Positions 57,554 through 64,000 of a DNA stretch of 64,000 bases are shown piece after piece. The stretch is from Tumebacillus sp. BK434 (GTDB taxonomy: Bacteria > Bacillota > Bacilli > Tumebacillales > Tumebacillaceae), in NCBI RefSeq assembly GCF_004340785.1, contig NZ_SLXS01000003.1, positions 33,689 through 97,688 on the forward strand, given 5' to 3'. The position numbers were made by a program, and so were the translations under genes. The notes beneath the pieces are model-generated. The model searched no databases and had not been told where the DNA came from. It saw only the letters and a list, made by a program, of their open reading frames with translations. How positions within the stretch are numbered: the first letter of the stretch is position 1; every line of letters begins with the position of its first letter.

Positions 57554-59359
57554 ATGCGCAATCTGCCCGCCATGCTTCATGAAACGGTATCCTCATACCA
57601 CAACCGCGACGCTTTGCTCTGGAAAGAAGACGGCATCTGGCACCGCATGACGTACAGCGTGTTTTGGCAGCGCATCCAGTCGCTCGCATACGGCCTGCAA
57701 AAGCTCGGCATCCAAGCGCAAAGCAAAGTCGCCATCCTCTCCAACAACCGCCCGGACTGGACGATCGCCGACTACGCGATCCTGACGCTTGGCGCGATCT
57801 CGGTCCCGATCTACCCGACGCTGACCGAAGCGCAGATCGGCTACATCCTCGACAACGGCGACGTCGAGATCGTCTTCGCCGAAACGCCTGAGCTCGCCGA
57901 AAAAGTCCGCTCCGCCGCCACCGACAAACTGCGCTACATCATCCTCTTCCAGCCCGGTCCGCTCGCGAACAACACCAGCGTCCTCGCCTACCGCGACGTG
58001 CTGGAGACCGGCTATCAACTGCTGGAAGCCCAGGGACAGCTGGACACGTGGCAGGAAGTCGAGGAACAGGACATCGCCACGATCTGCTACACGTCAGGCA
58101 CGACCGGCAACCCCAAAGGGGTGATGCTCACCCACGGCAATCTGATCACCAACATCGTGGAGACCGGCAAATACATCCCCATCACCACCGGCGACACCAA
58201 GCTTTCGCATCTGCCCCTGTCCCACATCTTCGAACGCACCTGCGGCCAGTTCACCGCCACGCTATCCGGCGCGACCATCGCCTACGCGGAAGACATCTCC
58301 ACCGTTGCCGCGAACATCGTGGAAGTCAAACCGACCCTGCTCATGTCCGTCCCGCGCTTTTACGAAAAAGTCTATGCCGGCGTGATGAAAACTGTTCAGG
58401 ACTCCTCCGGCTTCAAGCGCTGGCTGTTCCGCACCGCCATCCGGTCGGGCGTCAAGCATTCGCAAAAGCCAACGCTCGGCACCCGGCTGTTTCGCCCGCT
58501 GTTCGACAAGCTCGTCTACTCGAAAGTCCGCGCGAAGATGGGCGGCAACCTGCGCCTGCTCGTCTCCGGCGGTGCTGCCCTGTCCCCGTACATCGCCGAG
58601 TTCTTCCACGCGATCGGCCTGTCCGTCTCCGAAGGCTACGGACTGACCGAAACGTCGCCCGTCATCTCGACCAACCCGCTCGACGCGATCCGCATCGGCA
58701 CCGTCGGACGGCCGATCCCCGGGCTTGAGATCAAGACGGAGGAAGACGGCGAAATTCTCGTCAAAGGGCCGAGCATCATGACCGGCTACTACAAGGACCC
58801 GCAGGCGACCGCAGAAGCGTTTGACGAAGCGGGCTGGTTCCGCACCGGGGACATCGGCGCGCTCCAAGACGGCTACCTGCGCATCGTTGAGCGCAAGAAA
58901 AACATCCTCGTCCTCACCACCGGCAAAAACGTCGCCCCGTTCCCGATCGAATCGGCGCTGTCCAGAAGCCCCTACATCTCGCAGGCGATCCTGTTCGGCG
59001 ACCGCCGCAAATACGTGACGGCGCTGATCGTGCCCGATTTTCCCGCCTTGAGCGAGTGGGCCGACCGGCAGAGCCTGCCGCCCGGCAGACACAAGATGCT
59101 GCAGCAGCAGGCGGTGACCGAACTGTACAGCCGCGAGATCGAGCGAACGCTGCAAGACTTCGCCCCTTTTGAGATCCCGAAAAAATTCAGCTTGCTCGCC
59201 CGCGACCTGACCCTTGAAGACGGCGAGCTGACCCCTTCCATGAAAGTCCGCACCCACGTCCTGCAGAACAACTACCGCGCCGAGATCGACTCGATGTACG
59301 AAGAGAGCGAAAACAGCGAAGAGATCGAAAAAAAGGCTGACAACCTCGCCTCCATGTAG
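57554..59359 (+). CDS. Long-chain acyl-CoA synthetase
   Basis: A 601-residue adenylate-forming enzyme that activates fatty acids to acyl-CoA. Core motifs: the P-loop YTSGTTGNPKGVMLTHGN, GYGLTETSPV, GWFRTGDIGALQDG and the C-terminal catalytic Lys in LTPSMKVR. The length fits long-chain FadD/Faa types rather than acetyl-CoA synthetase. The ATG at MRNLPAM has GGAGG ten bases upstream; the open frame continues 38 codons further up. The MFS gene follows 54 bases later on the same strand. Confidence 0.93.
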   Translation: MRNLPAMLHETVSSYHNRDALLWKEDGIWHRMTYSVFWQRIQSLAYGLQKLGIQAQSKVAILSNNRPDWTIADYAILTLGAISVPIYPTLTEAQIGYILDNGDVEIVFAETPELAEKVRSAATDKLRYIILFQPGPLANNTSVLAYRDVLETGYQLLEAQGQLDTWQEVEEQDIATICYTSGTTGNPKGVMLTHGNLITNIVETGKYIPITTGDTKLSHLPLSHIFERTCGQFTATLSGATIAYAEDISTVAANIVEVKPTLLMSVPRFYEKVYAGVMKTVQDSSGFKRWLFRTAIRSGVKHSQKPTLGTRLFRPLFDKLVYSKVRAKMGGNLRLLVSGGAALSPYIAEFFHAIGLSVSEGYGLTETSPVISTNPLDAIRIGTVGRPIPGLEIKTEEDGEILVKGPSIMTGYYKDPQATAEAFDEAGWFRTGDIGALQDGYLRIVERKKNILVLTTGKNVAPFPIESALSRSPYISQAILFGDRRKYVTALIVPDFPALSEWADRQSLPPGRHKMLQQQAVTELYSREIERTLQDFAPFEIPKKFSLLARDLTLEDGELTPSMKVRTHVLQNNYRAEIDSMYEESENSEEIEKKADNLASM

Positions 59360-59413
59360 TACACTACCTAGAACATTTGAAATTCCTGTCAGTGATTTGG
59401 AGGTATACCGATC

Positions 59414-60634
59414 ATGCTCGGCTATTTGCGCTCGATCTTCGCTCTGCCGCCTGCCGTCCTTCTCTATCTGCTGTCCGAAATGCTGTTCGGCGTCGGAATC
59501 GGCATGGCGGTCATCTTAAACTTTCACTATCTCGAACTCGGATTCACCACCGCGACGATCGGCCTCTCGGTCGCCTGCTACACGCTGACCGTCGCTGCCG
59601 TCTCCTACCCGGCCGGGATGATCACCGACCGTTTTGGCTCCAAATTTACCATGCTGTTCGGCTCTGCGTTCGTCGTGTTCGGCTATGTGCTGATCGGCTA
59701 TGTCGACACGCCGTTCGAGCTGTTTTTGGCGCAGATCGTATCCGGCTTCGGCTTCTCGTTCGTCATCGCCTGCGAGTTCCCCTACATCATGTCCTTGTGT
59801 GAGAAAAAAGAAGACGAGACGACTGCGTACAGCCTGCTCGTCTCCGCCTTCACGCTGGCGCTGGCGCTTGGCAACATCCTCGGCACCAAGCTGCCCGCCC
59901 TGCTCCCGTCAGGCACCACGATGTATCAGAGCACCGTCTTCTTGATCGCGGTCGCTTTTGCCATCATGCTCATCATGCGCTGCTTCCTGCCCGCGAAAAG
60001 CAAGCGGGTCGCCGAAGAAGAGTCGAAGCGAACGAAAAAAGTCAGCTGGAAAGTGATCCCGAGCAAGCAAGTGATGATCTATGTGCTGTTTGCCACCACC
60101 AACGGCTTCATCTTCCAATTGCTCGGACCGTTTGAAAACATCATTCTGCGCGAACGTTACGTCTTGAGCGATGACACGATCGGCTACATGCTGGCCGTCA
60201 ACTCGTTCCTCCTGTTCCTCGCCTCGCTGTTCACGCCGTACCTGATGAAGACATCGTGGCGGCGCATCGGCTTGTACAGCGCCTACGCCCTGATGCTGAT
60301 CTGCATGCTGCTGATGGGCTTCAACGTGATCGTCTACGCGTTCTACCTGTTCCTGCTCGGCAAAGGGTTCAGCGGCACGCTGTTCAACTCGTTTATCGAC
60401 TCCTCGATGATGAAAGCGACAGCAGACGACGAGCGCGGCCTGCATTCCGGGCTGCGCAACCTGTTCCGCTCGGCGGCAGGCGCTTTGTCCTCGACGTTCG
60501 CCGGCTACCTGCTGCTCGGCGGTGACTACAACTCGATCTATTTCGTCACCTTCCTCATCCTGGTGGTGCAGGCGATGCTGTATTTCTTCCTCGTGCGCCA
60601 TCAGTTGCAGAAAGACCTGAACGAAGCGTTTTAA
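59414..60634 (+). CDS. MFS transporter
   Basis: A 406-residue major facilitator with 12 hydrophobic segments. Motif A appears as YPAGMITDRFGSKFTML. The family is unclear; a central hydrophilic loop (residues 195-215, SKRVAEEESKRTKKVSWK) separates the halves. Position behind the acyl-CoA synthetase suggests uptake or export of a fatty-acid-related compound, by inference only. GGAGG precedes the ATG. A terminator follows. Confidence 0.87.
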   Translation: MLGYLRSIFALPPAVLLYLLSEMLFGVGIGMAVILNFHYLELGFTTATIGLSVACYTLTVAAVSYPAGMITDRFGSKFTMLFGSAFVVFGYVLIGYVDTPFELFLAQIVSGFGFSFVIACEFPYIMSLCEKKEDETTAYSLLVSAFTLALALGNILGTKLPALLPSGTTMYQSTVFLIAVAFAIMLIMRCFLPAKSKRVAEEESKRTKKVSWKVIPSKQVMIYVLFATTNGFIFQLLGPFENIILRERYVLSDDTIGYMLAVNSFLLFLASLFTPYLMKTSWRRIGLYSAYALMLICMLLMGFNVIVYAFYLFLLGKGFSGTLFNSFIDSSMMKATADDERGLHSGLRNLFRSAAGALSSTFAGYLLLGGDYNSIYFVTFLILVVQAMLYFFLVRHQLQKDLNEAF

Positions 60635-60644
60635 AAAAGGAGTC

Positions 60645-60676
60645 AAAAAAGGAGTCCCGTCAGCGGGACTCCTTTT
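60645..60676. terminator. Bidirectional terminator
   Basis: Stem AAAAAGGAGTCCC with its complement and a short GTCAGC-type loop, then TTTTT. The 5' arm is preceded by a direct repeat AAAAAAGGAGTC. Confidence 0.85.
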
Positions 60677-60686
60677 TGTGTGAGGC

Positions 60687-62495
60687 TTATTGTTCGTTGA
60701 TCAGCTTTTCCAGTTCGTCCAGACGCTCGACAAACACTTTGAACGAGTCGTGGATCGGCTGCGGGGAGGACATGTCGACGCCTGCGCCTTTGAGCAGGTC
60801 GAGCGGATCTTCCGACGAGCCTTTCGTGAGGAAGTTCAGATAGCGTTCCACCGCCGGAGCGCCTTCCTCTTGGATCTGACGAGCCAGTGCGGCTGCGGCT
60901 GCGAAGCCGGTCGCGTACTTGTAGACGTAGAACGCATCGTAGAAGTGCGGGATGCGCGCCCATTCGTTTTTCAACTCGTCGTCAACCTTCAAGACCGGAC
61001 CGTAGTACTTGATGTTCAGGTCGAGGTAGATTTGCGACAGCAGGTCGGCGTTGAGCGGCTGCCCTTCTTCGACGAGGCCGTGCACGATCTTCTCGAACTC
61101 GGCGAACATCGTTTGACGGAACATCGTCGAACGGTATTGGTCGAGCGAATGCGTCAGCAGGTACATGCGCTTCTTCTTGTCGGTCTCCTCGCGCAGCATC
61201 TTGGAGAGCAGCAGGTTCTCGTTCAACGTCGAAGCGACTTCGGCGACGAAGATCGTGTAGTTGCCGTAGACGAACGGCTGAGACTTCATCGTGTAGTAGG
61301 AGTGCAGGGAGTGGCCCAGTTCGTGCACGGTGGTGAACACGTCATCGAGCGTATCGGTGTAGTTCAGGAACAGATACGGATCGGACGTGTAGGTGCCCCA
61401 GGAGTAAGCGCCGGTGCGCTTGCCAACGTTCGGGAAGACGTCGACCCAGCGCTCATCAAATGCGCGCTGGACGGTGGTGACATACTCTTCGCCCAGCGGC
61501 TGCAGCGCGTCGAGGGACATCGCCTTGCCTTGTTCCCACGGGATCGTCATGTCGACCGACTCGACCATCGGCACGAAGAAGTCGTAGTAGTGGAGCTCGT
61601 CGAGGCCGAGCACCTTCTTGCGCAGTTCGAGGTAGCGGTGCAGGTGCGGCAGGTTGTCGTGGTTGGCTTGGATCAAGTTGTTGTACACGTCCACCGACAC
61701 GTTGTCGCCCGACAACGCCGCTTCCAGTGTGGTGTTATAATGGCGCGTCTTCGCGTAGAAGACGTTTTTCTTGACATTGTTGTTGTAAGTCGCGCCGAGC
61801 ATGTTGCGGAACTGGCCGTATGCGCCAAACAGCGACTTGAACGCACGCTCGCGCAGCACGCGGTCTTTCGATTCGAGCAGATTGCGGTAGCGGCCTTCGT
61901 TGACTTCATGCTCATTGCCTTCCGAGTCCTGCACGGACGGCATTTTCAGGTCCGCGTTGGAGAACATCGAGAAGATCGAGCCCGGCGCTTCGGCGATCTC
62001 GGCGACTTTGGCCAGCACTTCTTCCACTTCCGGAGTCAGCACGTGCTCTTTTTCGCGAAGCAGGCGAGTGAAGACCATCTTGTACAGGCGCAGGTCTTCG
62101 TTTTCTTCCATGAAGCGCTCAAGGGTGCCGTCCGGCAAGCCGAGCAGCTCCGGGTTGACGAAAGACAGCTCGCTCGACACTTCGGCGGCCAGCATCGACG
62201 CGCGATCGGAGAGCCCTTGGTAGAAGGAGTCGCCGGTGTTTTGATGGTAGCGCATGTGCGCATAGACGAAGACGTTGTCGAAGGTCAGTCCGATCTTTTC
62301 ATTCAAGCGCATCCATTCGAGCAAGGTGGATGCCCCTTCGCCCAGACGGCCGCGGAAATTCGCCACTTCCGGCAGCAGTTCCTGCACTTTTTTGAAATCA
62401 GCTTCCCACGCATCGTTGGTCGCGTACATCGCTTCCAGGTTCCATTTTTCATGTTCCGCAACTTGATCGCGGGTCAACAGTTTGTTGGTCGACAA
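60687..62495 (-). CDS. pepF: Oligoendopeptidase F
   Basis: A 602-residue M3B zinc metallopeptidase that cuts oligopeptides in the cytosol. The active site HELGHSLHSYY is followed by the third ligand Glu in FVAEVASTLNENLL; the N-terminal PepF domain covers residues 1-200 and VKKNVFYAKTRHYNTTLEAAL leads into the catalytic part. A TTG start follows AAGGGGG at about nine bases. It is a single gene, with the DUF3906 gene 27 bases upstream on the same strand. Confidence 0.95.
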   Translation of the reverse strand: MSTNKLLTRDQVAEHEKWNLEAMYATNDAWEADFKKVQELLPEVANFRGRLGEGASTLLEWMRLNEKIGLTFDNVFVYAHMRYHQNTGDSFYQGLSDRASMLAAEVSSELSFVNPELLGLPDGTLERFMEENEDLRLYKMVFTRLLREKEHVLTPEVEEVLAKVAEIAEAPGSIFSMFSNADLKMPSVQDSEGNEHEVNEGRYRNLLESKDRVLRERAFKSLFGAYGQFRNMLGATYNNNVKKNVFYAKTRHYNTTLEAALSGDNVSVDVYNNLIQANHDNLPHLHRYLELRKKVLGLDELHYYDFFVPMVESVDMTIPWEQGKAMSLDALQPLGEEYVTTVQRAFDERWVDVFPNVGKRTGAYSWGTYTSDPYLFLNYTDTLDDVFTTVHELGHSLHSYYTMKSQPFVYGNYTIFVAEVASTLNENLLLSKMLREETDKKKRMYLLTHSLDQYRSTMFRQTMFAEFEKIVHGLVEEGQPLNADLLSQIYLDLNIKYYGPVLKVDDELKNEWARIPHFYDAFYVYKYATGFAAAAALARQIQEEGAPAVERYLNFLTKGSSEDPLDLLKGAGVDMSSPQPIHDSFKVFVERLDELEKLINEQ

Positions 62496-62522
62496 GGTAT
62501 GGTTCCCCCTTTGGTTATGTAA

Positions 62523-62729
62523 TCAGTTCGCTTCCACCACATAGCCGGAGCCTTTTTCCGGCCGCTTTTTCTCCATGATGGCAAACTCGTCGATCGTGAT
62601 CAGGCCCAAGGCGTTCTTCTCGAGCAGAGCTTCTCCCGCGGCAAACGCTTTCTCCTCATCTTCGGCGAATACAATCACTTGTGAATCAGGGAATCCTTTC
62701 CCTTTGGCTTCGAGACGGTACAAGAACAT
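62523..62729 (-). CDS. DUF3906 family small protein
   Basis: A 68-residue protein with FLYRLEAKGKGFPDSQVIVFAED (turn at residue 11), EEKAFAAGEALLEKNALG and the ending EFAIMEKKRPEKGSGYVVE, which is the pattern of DUF3906 proteins of Bacilli. Function unknown. GGGGGAG lies five bases before the ATG; the open frame extends much further up without likeness. It probably shares a promoter with pepF. Confidence 0.75.
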   Translation of the reverse strand: MFLYRLEAKGKGFPDSQVIVFAEDEEKAFAAGEALLEKNALGLITIDEFAIMEKKRPEKGSGYVVEAN

Positions 62730-62876
62730 CCAGACTCCCCCTTTATCTGCAATTATACCTGATTCTTTATTTTTCTGTAAAATTCTAGTTCTGGGGGCAG
62801 GTTTTATTGCGTACATCCTTGAACAAGTACCAAGATTTAAAAAATTCATTCTCATCCCCGCTAAAGGAGGATTCGC

Positions 62877-64000
62877 ATGGAACCGCAGATTCAACGCGGC
62901 ACCGCCCGCAACGCCGGTCTGTTTTTCTCCTTGCCGATTCTGGCTTGGGCCATGTACGACCTCGCCAACACGATCTTCTCGATGAACATCGTCTCCCGCT
63001 ATTTCCCGCTGTTTGTAACCGAAACGCTGGGCCAGGAAGACATCATGTTCTCGGCGGCGGTGTCGATCTCGATGATCTTCATCGCGCTGCTCTCGCCTTT
63101 GTTCGGCGTGCTGATCGATGTGCGGCAAAAAAAGCGTCCCTATCTGATCACCTTTACCTTGCTGTCCATTCTGGCCACAGGTGCCATCGGAGTAGTCGGG
63201 CAGATGCTTGGCACTCATCCTTCCATCTTATATGTAGGATTGGGACTTTTTATCCTCGCGAACTTCGCGTATAACGCTTCGCTGATCTTCTACAACGCGC
63301 AGATCACCGACCTCGGCTCCCGGGCGGAGATGGGGCGCATCTCCGGCTTTGGCGTGGCGCTTGGCTATGTCGGGACGATCATCGGGCTGCTCGCGATCAC
63401 CCCGTTCGTCACCGGCGGCGTGCCGGACTGGGTGTCAACGCTGCTCTATCTGGCGCCGGTCGAACCGGGGATGGAAGGCGGCGTGAACCTGAACGCCTTT
63501 GTGCCGACCGCCTTGATGTTCCTCGTGTTCTCGCTGCCCTTGTTCTTCCTCGTCAAAGACCGCCGCACTGCTGCGGTGGACGGGCAGGCGTTTCAGGGTT
63601 CAATTATCAAGGAAGGCTACAGCCGCGTCTGGCGGACGTTCAAGTCGGCGCGAGAGTACAAAGGGCTGTTCCGCTTTTTGATCGCCTACTTCTTCTTCAC
63701 CGATGCGATCAACACGGTGATCGCCTTCATGTCGGTCTATGCGCAAGGCGTGATGGGCTTGTCGGCATCGCAGTTGACCCTGTTTTTGCTGGTCGCGACG
63801 GCGTTTGCGGTGGTCGGGTCGTTCATCATGGGCTTTGTGACCGACAAGATCGGCTCGAAGCGCTCGATCTACGTCGTGCTCTGGCTGTGGGTGGTGGCGC
63901 TGATCATCGCCTCGGTGGCGAACACGATGCCGCTGTTCTGGGTGACCGGCATCCTGATCGGGATCGGCATGGGTTCAACGTGGGTCTCGACGCGCACCTT
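62877..64000 (+). CDS. UMF1-type MFS transporter, cut by the window end
   Basis: The first 374 codons of a major facilitator of the UMF1/Atg22-like group: WAMYDLANTIFSMNIVSRYFPLF is the conserved first helix, then PLFGVLIDVRQKKRPYL (motif A), YNAQITDLGSRAEMGRISGFGVALGY and, in the second half, GFVTDKIGSKRS. Export or uptake of amino acids or osmolytes has been proposed for relatives. AGGAGG lies six bases before the ATG. The stop is beyond 64000, so only the 5' part is seen. Confidence 0.88.
   Translation, partial: MEPQIQRGTARNAGLFFSLPILAWAMYDLANTIFSMNIVSRYFPLFVTETLGQEDIMFSAAVSISMIFIALLSPLFGVLIDVRQKKRPYLITFTLLSILATGAIGVVGQMLGTHPSILYVGLGLFILANFAYNASLIFYNAQITDLGSRAEMGRISGFGVALGYVGTIIGLLAITPFVTGGVPDWVSTLLYLAPVEPGMEGGVNLNAFVPTALMFLVFSLPLFFLVKDRRTAAVDGQAFQGSIIKEGYSRVWRTFKSAREYKGLFRFLIAYFFFTDAINTVIAFMSVYAQGVMGLSASQLTLFLLVATAFAVVGSFIMGFVTDKIGSKRSIYVVLWLWVVALIIASVANTMPLFWVTGILIGIGMGSTWVSTRT

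Noticed and set aside
60690-62522. A 610-codon open frame on the plus strand
   Set aside because: It is the opposite strand of pepF; its composition (Arg, His, Val-rich) is typical of antisense frames in GC-rich DNA.

Overview
The window comes from a GC-rich, endospore-forming Firmicute. Spore genes (spore photoproduct lyase, a CotS-type kinase-like protein, two YtvI proteins) sit among Bacillus-type genes (YuiD, YunC, YwfO, YwhD, DUF3906, a small alarmone synthetase) and a c-di-AMP riboswitch. Strong GGAGG ribosome sites and frequent GTG/TTG starts fit a member of the Alicyclobacillaceae such as Tumebacillus; that placement is inference. I saw no rRNA, tRNA, CRISPR array, IS element or prophage. 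Most of the window looks like ordinary chromosome with many single genes and short operons closed by clear hairpin terminators.

Layout. 1-405: a tandem array of 13-15-codon micro-ORFs (MERN peptides), each with its own ribosome site, closed by a terminator and probably continuing left of the window. 417-4400: yuiD-splB-hypothetical operon, an M42 aminopeptidase and two divergent XRE regulators. 4400-12050: DUF2306 membrane protein, B12-binding radical SAM protein, YunC, a GT2 glycosyltransferase, a CotS-like protein, DedA and an MFS exporter. 12170-14540: a phosphonate-type ABC importer, phnC-phnE-phnE, with no phnD. 14768-21003: HAD enzymes, a chemoreceptor, YwfO and a Bcp peroxiredoxin. 21038-21224: a 37-codon ORF with its own promoter and an FDLDV box resembling class I lanthipeptide leaders. 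21346-27171: two tandem YtvI proteins, a lipoprotein, a divergent MFS/LysR pair and a secreted C39-like cysteine peptidase.

27279-33193: a GT4 glycosyltransferase, a phosphatase-fold membrane protein and the 2-oxoacid:ferredoxin oxidoreductase korAB in one run. 33297-34350: a LysM-3D cell-wall protein under a ydaO/yuaA (c-di-AMP) riboswitch. 34550-44389: arginine/lysine decarboxylase, YwhD, MFS, a lower-GC patch with a dihydrofolate-reductase-like gene and a PPC-domain secreted protein, a cyanophycinase-like peptidase, an amino-acid ABC transporter and an M20 peptidase. 44422-53166: LTA-synthase-like protein, EamA exporter, M16 peptidase, ArsC/Spx-like protein, CoA-binding and DsbA proteins, an S1-domain protein, a small alarmone synthetase and an alpha/beta hydrolase. 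53246-64000: M24 peptidase, phosphoesterase, metallo-hydrolase, truncated haemoglobin behind an Fnr/CRP-type palindrome, acyl-CoA synthetase, MFS, PepF, DUF3906, and a UMF1-type MFS gene cut by the window end.

The two best candidates for undescribed biology are both tiny ORFs: the MERN micropeptide array at the left edge, where the repeats differ mostly in ways that keep the peptide, and the orphan FDLDV peptide at 21038-21151. Secondary leads are the c-di-AMP-controlled wall gene, the Fnr-box haemoglobin, the phn transporter without a binding protein, a T-box-like motif before an EamA exporter, and a CotS-like protein that lacks the usual catalytic Asp.
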